From assembly GCA_007128995.1 (NCBI GenBank), contig SKWJ01000103.1, positions 1 to 11,237 of the forward strand: 11,237 nucleotides of DNA. Direction: 5' to 3'. Both the position numbers and the translations under genes were made by a program. Under the pieces are notes generated by a model that was not told the DNA's origin, made no database searches, and was given only the letters and a program-made list of their open reading frames with translations. Source of the DNA: Paracoccaceae bacterium. Its GTDB lineage: Bacteria; Pseudomonadota; Alphaproteobacteria; Rhodobacterales; Rhodobacteraceae. Within the stretch, counting starts at the first letter, position 1. Each line of letters opens with the position of its first letter. Positions 1 to 6,020 of the stretch are shown one piece after another.

Positions 1-1001
1 AGACGGTCTTCTCCGCGTCGGGCAAGATCTGCGGCAAGGATCGTCACCAAGGTGCCACCCAAACAATACCCCGCCATATGAACCTGTCTCGCACCAGTGA
101 TCGCCTGCACGGCGTCCAGCGCGGCGCGCGGCCCCTGTTCCAGATAATCGGCCATGCCAAGTCCCGCATCCTCTGATCCGGGGTTGCGCCATGAAATCAT
201 GAACACAGTGAAGCCCTGCGCTACCAGCCAGCGCACCAGTGAATTATGCGCAGACAGATCCAGTATATAGTATTTCATGATCCAGGCAGGCACGATCAGA
301 ACCGGTTCCGGATGAACAGCGCCCGTGCTGGGGGTGTACTGGATCAACTCCATCAGATGCATGCGCAGAACCACCTTGCCGGGCGTTGCCGCCAGTGCCG
401 CGCCCATGGGAAACGCGCTCTGCGGTCCGGGTTCACCCTGCGCGCTGCCTGATAACCCGTCCCACATGTTCTGCATCCCGCGCAGCAGGCTCAGCCCTCC
501 GGTCTCTCGCGCGCGCGCCAGCACTTCAGGGTTGAGATGGGGGAAATTTGCCGGTGCGGCGGCATCCAGCGCCTGCCGAAGTGCGAAACGCAACTGTGCG
601 GCACTTTGCGGTGACAGGCCGCGCAATTCCCGCGTGGCATCCTGCCACCAGCTATCGGTCATCAGAAAGGAATCACGCATCCGGTTCCAAGGGGGCAGGT
701 CCCACAGCGGTGAGGAAAAGCGGCGGTCGCGGGGCAGGGTGTCCTCGGGTGTCTGTCGCGGCAGGGCGAGGTGCAGCGCATCCCGCAGGGCGCGTTCCGC
801 CAGTTGAGCCTGCCGCCCCGGCGATGCGGCCATCTGCAATGCCCAGTCCAGCCATGCCCCAACCAGAACTGACGGGGCAAGGCCCCCGGTGGTTCGGGCA
901 ACTGCTTGACGCGCAATGCGGTCCCGCGGGTCAGGGGTTGCCTGCGGCAATGGGTCAGGGGAAGCGGGGTTCATGCGGGGCGAAACGGCTTTTTCTTCCA
1001 T
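1..1001 (-). CDS. phaC: PHA synthase (PhaC-type), 3' end beyond left edge
   Basis: This enzyme polymerises 3-hydroxyacyl-CoA into polyhydroxyalkanoate on storage granules in the cytoplasm. Seen: about 333 codons reading leftwards off the window. Residues near 90-100 carry RRFSSPLWD, typical of the PHA synthase N-terminal domain. Further on come ELIQYTP, then WIMKYYILDLS, NSLVRWLVAQGFTVFMISWRNP, and the lipase-like box GYCLGG with the nucleophile at about Cys313. That matches the known Cys319 position in the Cupriavidus necator enzyme. The catalytic Asp and His lie outside the window. The sequence is clearly diverged from standard Rhodobacter PhaC (for example AWIMKYY where PPWINKFY is usual), so it may be a second synthase paralogue. 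The start at 1001 is the first ATG after an in-frame stop at 1014-1016. An ATG at 974 is a real alternative, because neither has a clear ribosome-binding site and a possible promoter lies very close to 1001. Confidence 0.9.
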   Translation of the reverse strand, partial: MEEKAVSPRMNPASPDPLPQATPDPRDRIARQAVARTTGGLAPSVLVGAWLDWALQMAASPGRQAQLAERALRDALHLALPRQTPEDTLPRDRRFSSPLWDLPPWNRMRDSFLMTDSWWQDATRELRGLSPQSAAQLRFALRQALDAAAPANFPHLNPEVLARARETGGLSLLRGMQNMWDGLSGSAQGEPGPQSAFPMGAALAATPGKVVLRMHLMELIQYTPSTGAVHPEPVLIVPAWIMKYYILDLSAHNSLVRWLVAQGFTVFMISWRNPGSEDAGLGMADYLEQGPRAALDAVQAITGARQVHMAGYCLGGTLVTILAADLARRGEDR

Positions 1002-1012
1002 GGTGCAACAGT

Positions 1013-1041
1013 ATCAGTCTTCGGTGACGCGCATGTGTCAA
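1013..1041 (-). promoter_or_regulatory. Possible phaC promoter
   Basis: On the minus strand a perfect TTGACA (1041-1036) is followed after 17 bases by ACTGAT (1018-1013), a poor -10 match (3 of 6). GATACT at 20 bases is a better hexamer but too far away. Transcription would start near 1006, leaving almost no leader before the ATG at 1001 and about 30 bases before the alternative ATG at 974. Confidence 0.25.
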
Positions 1042-1047
1042 ACACAT
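1033..1047. promoter_or_regulatory. Perfect palindrome, candidate LysR-type operator at phaC
   Basis: ATGTGTCAAACACAT has 6-base arms that are exact reverse complements around a CAA centre. The inner 13 bases fit the T-N11-A pattern known for LysR-type regulators. It overlaps the TTGACA that could serve as the -35 element of phaC, so a bound protein would affect phaC transcription. The binding protein is unknown. The decayed LysR gene next door is an obvious former candidate, but that is inference. Confidence 0.4.
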
Positions 1048-1267
1048 CCCAAATCGCCGAATTTCAGGGATTTGCGCAAAAAAACGGCTCTGTGTCCGGC
1101 ATCGCCATCATTTCAGGCGGGGGCGCGTCACCTGCCGGGTTTTCCGGGTCACGCAGCCCTGCCCGGATGGCGCGGCTTGTCACGCCGTGCCGCCTCGACA
1201 TGCCATGACGCCTGTCAAGAAATTGTAACATTTGGATGTCAGAACCCGCGCAATCCGGGGTTTTGGC

Positions 1268-1673
1268 ATGTCACTCTATCTGAATGATCTGAGGTTGTTT
1301 TTCGAGATCGTCGAAAACCGCGGCATCCTGCGCGCGGCGCGCGCCCTTGGTCTGCCCAAATCGACCCTCAGCCGGCGTCTGGCCGGGCTGGAGGAACAAC
1401 TCAAGTCCCGGCTTGTACATCGTGCGGGCGAAACTTTTGCCCTGACGGCTGCCGGAGAGTTGACCTATGCGCGCACTTGCCCGCCGCGTTGTCGAGGCTG
1501 CCCGTCAGGCCGAAGAGCAGCTGATTTCGGCGCAGCGTCAGGTGGCCGGGCAGGTGGTGGTGTCCGTCTCGCCCATGCTTGCCCCGCATGCCGCCGAAGC
1601 CGTGGCCTTGCTGATCCGCGCCCATCCCGGCCTTGCCGTGTATCTGGAGATCACTGACCGTCTGCCCGAGGAT
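1268..1673 (+). pseudogene. LysR-family regulator, frameshifted and truncated
   Basis: This is the front part of a LysR-type transcriptional regulator. From ATG 1268 the frame reads an intact winged helix-turn-helix: LNDLRLFFEIVENRG, then AARALGLPKSTLSRRLAGLEEQL, then LVHRAGETFALTAAGEL. Near 1469-1475 the natural continuation (ARRVVEAARQAEEQL) moves to the next frame, as expected from a one-base insertion in a GCGC run. It then carries on into the beginning of the effector-binding domain (VAGQVVVSVSPM, then HPGLAVYLEITDRL). At about 1668-1685 LysR similarity stops and Nudix similarity begins in the same frame. Most of the effector domain, around 150 residues, is missing. Without the frameshift correction the ATG frame gives a 129-residue protein with only the DNA-binding domain intact, ending at 1657. 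Confidence 0.75.
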
Positions 1674-2326
1674 AACCGCGCGACCCTGCACCGGGCAGGC
1701 ATGATAGGCCCTGCGCGCAAAGAACTGATGGCGCTGCGCCTTGTCCCTGAAGGGCCGGAACTAGCGGTCGTGGACCGCAGCGCCATGCGTATGCTTGGGC
1801 TTTGGGTGCACAAGGTGCATGTCAACGGGCTGGAAAAAAATGAGGGTCCGCCGCAGGTCTGGCTGTCACGCCGTGCGGCCCATGCCGAATGGAATGCCAA
1901 TCGATTTGACACGCTGATCGCAGGCGGCTGTGCGGCAGGGCAGAGCCTTGAGGAAACAGTGCGTCTGGAAGGCTGGCAAGAGGCCGGGGTCACACCGGCA
2001 CATCTGGCGGAACTGAAGCCGATTCGCGCCTGTCGGTCCGGTATTCAAGCGAACGGGGGTTTCTGCGCGAGGTGCTGATCTTCTTTGATCTGGACCTTCC
2101 CGACAGTTTCACACCGCAATGCCATGATGGTGAAATCGACTGGGCACAGCGCGTCAGCATTGATGAGCTTCACAGGCTGCTGACGGATGAAACCGAAATG
2201 AAGCTGAGTTCCGCCCTTGTCTGTCGTGACCTGCTCAGGCGTTTGGGACAAGTGCCGACAGGGACTGTCGGGCCATGTCCTGCTGTGCCGGGTGGAAAGG
2301 GTGATCACCTGCCGCCCGTTCGCTGA
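1674..2326 (+). pseudogene. Nudix hydrolase (DUF4743-like) remnant
   Basis: This is the back part of a Nudix-fold hydrolase of the type with an N-terminal DUF4743 domain. Recognisable segments in order: AGMIGPARKELMALR; VHKVHVNGL; PPQVWLSRRA; NRFDTLIAGG followed by a Nudix-box-like stretch at 1923-1991; then, after a frame change near 2022-2030, SVRYSSERGFLREVLIFFDLDLP, FTPQCHDGEI and MKLSSALVCRDLLRRLG. The family's first 80 or so residues are absent. The Nudix box is degraded: where R-E-x-x-E-E is expected the sequence has L-E-G-W-Q-E, so one metal-binding Glu is Gln. The last 92 bases (2235-2326) overlap the 3' end of the convergent LysR gene. The two lesions plus the lost N-terminus make an active enzyme unlikely. 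Confidence 0.7.
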
Positions 2327-3200
2327 TCCGGTCCCAGACGGCGCGCACGATTGGCGTTACAGACTCGTTCAAGCGGGCGGCAATCAGGGTCATCGGAATT
2401 GACGGCAATGTCTTGCTCAGATCAACCAGACATCCGCTTCTGATCTCAGCGCGCGCCAGCGGCTCCGGGATCCAGGCGATGGCAAATCCGGTTCTGGCAA
2501 ATTCCAGTGCCGCGAGTGTCAGCGCAGTTTCAAGCCTGGGTCTGATACGGCCGATTCGCGTCAGCCGGGGAAAGATCATGCGCCGCTGCACTTGACCGAG
2601 GAAGACATCGGCGGGATAGGCGATCACCGGAAGTTCGGCCCGCGTATATGAATCATTGAGCGTGCCGAGCTTGTCGCTGGAATAGACAGGGATCAGTGCT
2701 TCTGTCCCGATTTCAAGGATATCAAGAAAGTCTGAACCCAGAATTTCCTGCGCGCCTGCGACATCATGAATGAAGGCAATATCCGCGCGCCGCGTCATGA
2801 TCTGGGCCAGACACTCATCGCGATTGGCCGACCGCAGCCTTGTGTCGACATCCAGATCTGCAAACTGTCCGATGATCTCTGGTGTGGATGTCGCCGCGAT
2901 CGCATGTTGCGAGGCGATCACGATGCGTCGCCGGCGCCGCCCTTCCGCATCGCGCAGCGCGACGGTCAGATCGCGCATGCCTGCGGATAGTTCGCGCATG
3001 CGATCAAGCTGATCCAGCACATGCGGGGACAGGCGCGCGGGCCGTGTGGCCCTGTCGAACAGTTCCACGCCCAGAACCTGTTCGATCTGGCGGATGCGCC
3101 GCGAAAAGGCAGGCTGCGAGACATTGCGCTTTTCGCAGGCCACCTGAAATGATCCATGCTCTGCCACAGCCAGAATATCCTCAATCCATTCAAGTCGCAT
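2235..3200 (-). CDS. LysR-type transcriptional regulator
   Basis: This is a 321-residue DNA-binding regulator, full length for the LysR family. The winged helix-turn-helix spans roughly residues 4-60, with ILAVAEHGSFQVACEKRNVSQPAFSRRIRQIEQVLG and the downstream wing ELFDRATRPARLS. The remainder (from about residue 92) is the two-lobed effector-binding domain. The start at 3200 has a good ribosome-binding site (AAGAGG, 5 bases away). The gene is divergent from the cuyA-like gene, 108 bases between start codons, with a T-N11-A palindrome in between that sits 14 bases in front of its own start. This arrangement suggests it activates the lyase/TRAP operon in response to the substrate or a breakdown product and represses itself. 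The role is analogous to the LysR regulators found beside cuyA in roseobacters. The inducer cannot be read from sequence. Confidence 0.93.
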   Translation of the reverse strand: MRLEWIEDILAVAEHGSFQVACEKRNVSQPAFSRRIRQIEQVLGVELFDRATRPARLSPHVLDQLDRMRELSAGMRDLTVALRDAEGRRRRRIVIASQHAIAATSTPEIIGQFADLDVDTRLRSANRDECLAQIMTRRADIAFIHDVAGAQEILGSDFLDILEIGTEALIPVYSSDKLGTLNDSYTRAELPVIAYPADVFLGQVQRRMIFPRLTRIGRIRPRLETALTLAALEFARTGFAIAWIPEPLARAEIRSGCLVDLSKTLPSIPMTLIAARLNESVTPIVRAVWDRISERAAGDHPFHPAQQDMARQSLSALVPNA

Positions 3201-3213
3201 CGCCGCCTCTTAC

Positions 3214-3228
3214 ATGCAAGTCTTGCAT
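3214..3228. promoter_or_regulatory. LysR recognition site (T-N11-A palindrome)
   Basis: ATGCAAGTCTTGCAT has 7-base arms that are exact reverse complements around one central T, and contains T-N11-A (3215 to 3227). It is centred 88 bases before the cuyA-like ATG and 21 bases before the LysR ATG. If transcription of the operon starts near 3285, the centre is at about -64, the classical position of the LysR recognition site. A weaker second T-N11-A site, TTGGCATTTGATCAA (3243-3257), is centred at about -35, where the activation site is normally found. Confidence 0.65.
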
Positions 3229-3249
3229 ATTACTGGAACATATTGGCAT

Positions 3250-3278
3250 TTGATCAAGCCTTAAATCAGTGCTCTAGA
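3250..3278 (+). promoter_or_regulatory. Possible promoter of the cuyA-TRAP operon
   Basis: TTGATC (3250-3255) and TCTAGA (3273-3278) are 17 bases apart. The -10 match is weak (3 of 6), as is common for promoters that need an activator. It would give a leader of about 24 bases. The ribosome-binding site AGGA (3297-3300) lies 8 bases before the ATG at 3309. Confidence 0.3.
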
Positions 3279-3308
3279 TGATTAACAGAGTGATATAGGA
3301 TTGACATC

Positions 3309-4319
3309 ATGCATCTCGCGCGGTTTCCACGATACAGGCTTGGTCATTTCCCCACCCCGCTGGAGCGTCTTGATCGGCTGAGTGCTGCGCTGGGCGGGCC
3401 GGAAATCTGGATCAAGCGCGATGATTGCACGGGGCTTGCCTCTGGGGGCAACAAGACACGCAAGCTGGAATTTCTGGTTGCCGATGCGCTGGCCAAAGGG
3501 GCCGATACGCTTGTCACGCAAGGGGCGACGCAATCCAACCATGTGCGCCAGACGGCGGCTGCGGCCTGCCGCGCGGGGCTGGCCTGTCATGCGCTTCTGG
3601 AACGGCGCGTGACCAATCAGGGCGCGGATTACGAGACAGCGGGCAATGTCCTGCTGGATGTCATGATGGAGTGCAGTTTCGATTTTCGGCCCGAGGGCCT
3701 TGATATGAATGCAGAGGCCGAAGCGCTGGCAGACACCCTGCGCGAACAGGGCCGCAAACCCTATGTCATTCCCGGTGGCGGGTCGAACCCCGTTGGCGCG
3801 CTTGGCTATGCCTCTTGTGCCGAGGAACTGGTCAGTCAGGCCGATGCGGCCGGGCTGCGCATTGACCATATTGTTCACGCAACTGGCAGTGCGGGAACGC
3901 AGGCCGGGTTGCTGGCGGGGCTTTATGCGATGAACGCCCCCATTCCCGTCACCGGGTATTCGGTGCGGGCGCCGCGCAACAAGCAGATCGACAATGTACA
4001 TGCACTTGCGCAGCGCACGGCAGACCTGATCGGCGCGCGGGGGGCGCTGCCGCGCGATATGGTCGTCGCCTATGATGACGAGGTCGGACCCGGATATGGC
4101 CAGCCGACAGACAGCATGGTCGATGCCATGCTGTTGCTGGCCCGGCTGGAAGGGATTCTGCTGGACCCGGTCTATTCCGGCAAGGGGTTTGCCGGTCTTG
4201 TCTCGATGATCCGTGCAGGCGCCTTCAAGCCCTCGGATCGCGTGGTCTTCCTGCATACGGGCGGCGCGGTCGCGCTCTTTGCCTATGGCCATCTCTTCGA
4301 CAACCAGAAGGCTGCCTGA
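3309..4319 (+). CDS. cuyA: PLP-dependent L-cysteate sulfo-lyase / D-cysteine desulfhydrase
   Basis: This 336-residue cytoplasmic enzyme of the ACC deaminase/D-cysteine desulfhydrase family (fold type II PLP) splits a beta-substituted amino acid to pyruvate and ammonia. With L-cysteate it releases sulfite; with D-cysteine, sulfide. Seen: the PLP lysine is about Lys49 in [26 protein letters not shown] (71-84) supplies the active-site Ser/Asn. [16 protein letters not shown] (152-167), the phosphate-binding loop [10 protein letters not shown] (191-200), DPVYSGKG (286-293) and [11 protein letters not shown] (316-326) follow. Ser290 replaces the Glu found in true ACC deaminases (DPVYEGK), so ACC deaminase is unlikely. 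[13 protein letters not shown] and [11 protein letters not shown] resemble the Ruegeria pomeroyi CuyA as I remember it more than E. coli DcyD (GGNKLRK, AIQSNH, GTHAG). It heads the operon, with a LysR gene divergent and TRAP genes behind. No sulfite exporter or sulfite dehydrogenase is visible in the window, so D-cysteine or another amino acid remains possible. Confidence 0.75.
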   Translation: MHLARFPRYRLGHFPTPLERLDRLSAALGGPEIWIKRDDCTGLASGGNKTRKLEFLVADALAKGADTLVTQGATQSNHVRQTAAAACRAGLACHALLERRVTNQGADYETAGNVLLDVMMECSFDFRPEGLDMNAEAEALADTLREQGRKPYVIPGGGSNPVGALGYASCAEELVSQADAAGLRIDHIVHATGSAGTQAGLLAGLYAMNAPIPVTGYSVRAPRNKQIDNVHALAQRTADLIGARGALPRDMVVAYDDEVGPGYGQPTDSMVDAMLLLARLEGILLDPVYSGKGFAGLVSMIRAGAFKPSDRVVFLHTGGAVALFAYGHLFDNQKAA

Positions 4320-4348
4320 GCAGCCCATACCCGAGCGAGTTCAACAAT

Positions 4349-4352
4349 GGAG
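4349..4352 (+). promoter_or_regulatory. Ribosome-binding site deciding the dctP start
   Basis: GGAG sits 6 bases before the ATG at 4359 and overlaps the upstream in-frame ATG at 4347, which itself has no such site. This favours 4359 as the start, and it also puts the first residue at the beginning of a normal signal peptide. Confidence 0.6.
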
Positions 4353-4358
4353 ATACTC

Positions 4359-5342
4359 ATGTCCTCACCGACCAGATTTGCGGCCCTGTCACTTGCAGGC
4401 ATTCTGCTTGCCACTACGGCGCAGGCCGAAACCATTCGCCTGTCCACCTATGTCAACGAAACCGACATTCGCTATCAGGGCTTTGTCAAATTCGCGGAGT
4501 TGGTGTCCGAAAAGACCGAAGGCCGCGTGACGGTCGAAATCTTCCCCTCTTCTACGCTGCATGGCTGGTCAGATGGTGTGGATGCGCTGCAAGGCGGTGT
4601 GGCCGATATCAGCTGGATCTCGGCCGATACGCGCCTGCCATGCTACCGGGTGACCTCGCTTTACCCGGCGGCGATTGATCTGAGCGATCAGGTGGGCCTT
4701 GATGCCGCCTATGCCGAACTGATCGCGCCCGAGGCCGCGAATGTCGGGCTGATCCCGATCATCAACTCAAACTATAGCTATGATCAGGAATGGTGGTTTC
4801 AGGGCCCGATTGACAGTTTGAATGATCTGAATGGCAAGCTGGTGCGGTCTATTGGCCCGCTGGTCAGCCTGATGATCGAAACCTGGGGTGGGCAGCCTGT
4901 TTTCATCGCCCCGGGCGAAGTTTTCCAGTCGGCCGAACGCGGTGTTGTCAACGGAATCAATATGGGTGTCGCCACCTATAGTTCCTGGCAGTTGTGGAAT
5001 GTCATGCCGTATATGGTCAATGCCAGCCTGTTCTACGGCAATATCCAGTACATGATGAACCTTGACCGCTTCAACCGCCTGTCCGAGGAAGATCAGGCGG
5101 CGCTTCTGGAAGCAGGGGCTGAAACCGAAGAATGGTTGCAGCCGCTTTATGAAGACTGGATCGATGCGCAGGTCGGCAATGCGGTGATGAAGGGCGGTGG
5201 TGCGGCCGTGTCCATTTCGCGCGATGAGCGCAATGCGATGATCTCTGAGATCGCGGCAAAATGGACAGAGGAAGTTGATGCTGCTTGTGGCCCGGACCTT
5301 GCAAACCAGATCCGCGCCCTGTTTGCGCAACATCAGCTTTAG
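4359..5342 (+). CDS. dctP: TRAP transporter solute-binding protein, DctP family
   Basis: This periplasmic binding protein captures a small carboxylate-bearing substrate and passes it to the DctQM membrane complex. With the start at 4359 it has 327 residues. It opens with a signal peptide (hydrophobic stretch ALSLAGILLATTAQA) and a likely cleavage after Ala23. The mature part reads RLSTYVNETD, then FAELVSEKTEGRVTVEIFPSSTLHGWSDGVDALQGGVADIS, as expected for the family. LNGKLVRSIGP places Arg163 where the conserved substrate-carboxylate-binding Arg of DctP proteins lies, and GEVFQSAERGVVNG (186-199) is the conserved second-lobe motif. The mature protein has two cysteines (about 95 and 310), which could form a disulfide. 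It starts 39 bases after the lyase. The substrate is not readable from sequence; the neighbouring lyase suggests cysteate or a related amino acid. TRAP systems for sulfonates such as taurine are known in this family of bacteria. Confidence 0.9.
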   Translation: MSSPTRFAALSLAGILLATTAQAETIRLSTYVNETDIRYQGFVKFAELVSEKTEGRVTVEIFPSSTLHGWSDGVDALQGGVADISWISADTRLPCYRVTSLYPAAIDLSDQVGLDAAYAELIAPEAANVGLIPIINSNYSYDQEWWFQGPIDSLNDLNGKLVRSIGPLVSLMIETWGGQPVFIAPGEVFQSAERGVVNGINMGVATYSSWQLWNVMPYMVNASLFYGNIQYMMNLDRFNRLSEEDQAALLEAGAETEEWLQPLYEDWIDAQVGNAVMKGGGAAVSISRDERNAMISEIAAKWTEEVDAACGPDLANQIRALFAQHQL

Positions 5343-5495
5343 GCAGACCGATATCAAAGCGATTTCGCGCAGGCGGTGGCTGACATTGCAGGCGCGACAT
5401 CGCACTATCATACCCGGCACAGGCCTTTAAGAAACTGCGCGTCATTGCCAAGGTGGGCCACCCGGACGCACCTTGGACCATCACAAGAGGGTGTC
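5343..5495 (+). other. dctP-dctQ spacer with a stem-loop
   Basis: This 153-base gap is the only long one in the operon. It contains CCAAGGTG (5448-5455) and its exact reverse complement CACCTTGG (5469-5476) with a 13-base loop. A competing shorter stem GGTGG/CCACC (5452-5462) lies inside. No T-run follows, so it is not a plain intrinsic terminator. It could protect the 3' end of the dctP message or reduce read-through, giving more binding protein than membrane subunits. Confidence 0.45.
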
Positions 5496-6020
5496 ATGCT
5501 CAGATTGATAGACCGCGCAACAAAGGCAGTCGAATGGCTGGTTGTGGGCCTTGCTGCGGTCGGCGCGATCATCATTGTCGTCCAGATGGTCTGGATCAGC
5601 TATGGTGTCTTCATGCGCTATGTCATCGGACGCCCCGACAGGATGGTGACAGAGGCAACTGCGCTGTTGCTGTTTCCTGTGGCGCTGGTGGGGCTTGCCT
5701 ATGCGATGCGCGAAGATTCCTATCCGCGTGTCACCTTGCTGACTGATACGCTCAGGCCCGGGTTTCAAAAGCTGATCGCGCTGGCAAATGGTGCGATCAT
5801 GGCGCTGATCGGGCTGTTCTTTTCCATCACCACAATCAATGCCACCCTCCGGGCGTTCAATTCGGGGTCGTCTTCGGAAATCCTGAACTGGCCGCGATAT
5901 CTGTTCTGGGGCGTTGCTGCTGCGGCGCTCTCGGTCTTTACCCTCTATGCCACATTGCGACTGCTGCAGATCGCCCTGCGCCCGCCCCCGGAGAAGGAAG
6001 AACATGATGGAGTGGTATGA
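5496..6020 (+). CDS. dctQ: TRAP transporter small membrane subunit DctQ
   Basis: This 174-residue inner-membrane protein is the four-helix partner of the large TRAP permease. Hydrophobic segments lie at about residues 14-36, 53-71, 93-114 and 135-156, the standard DctQ layout. Between the first two is FMRYVIGRPDRMVTEATALLLFP, corresponding to the family's R-Y-x-x-x-x-P...E motif, followed by LAYAMREDSYPRVTLLTD, a variant of the conserved A-x-R-x-x-x-H-V segment. The start is the ATG at 5496, with AGAGGG 4 bases upstream. The reading frame is open further upstream to 5376, but that stretch has no membrane or family signal. The C-terminus overlaps the dctM start by 17 bases, which points to coupled translation. 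Confidence 0.88.
   Translation: MLRLIDRATKAVEWLVVGLAAVGAIIIVVQMVWISYGVFMRYVIGRPDRMVTEATALLLFPVALVGLAYAMREDSYPRVTLLTDTLRPGFQKLIALANGAIMALIGLFFSITTINATLRAFNSGSSSEILNWPRYLFWGVAAAALSVFTLYATLRLLQIALRPPPEKEEHDGVV

Larger units (their letters stand above)
1002..1267. other. Divergent spacer between phaC and LysR remnant
   Basis: This is a 266-base non-coding gap between two divergent start codons. Apart from the palindrome and weak promoter annotated separately, I see no convincing gene on either strand. The short open frames here have no recognisable motif and end in the flanking genes' shadows. Confidence 0.6.

Noticed and set aside
325..1027. Plus-strand open frames over phaC
   Set aside because: The minus strand encodes clear PHA synthase motifs here. 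The plus frames are low-complexity Arg/Ala/Pro shadows.
3309..4319. Annotation as ACC deaminase
   Set aside because: DPVYSGKG has Ser where ACC deaminases have the key Glu (DPVYEGK), and other motifs fit CuyA/D-cysteine desulfhydrase better.
3282..4328. A 348-codon open frame on the minus strand across the whole lyase gene
   Set aside because: It is the antisense shadow of a strongly conserved enzyme in GC-rich DNA. Its protein is rich in Arg, Gln and His with no family motif.
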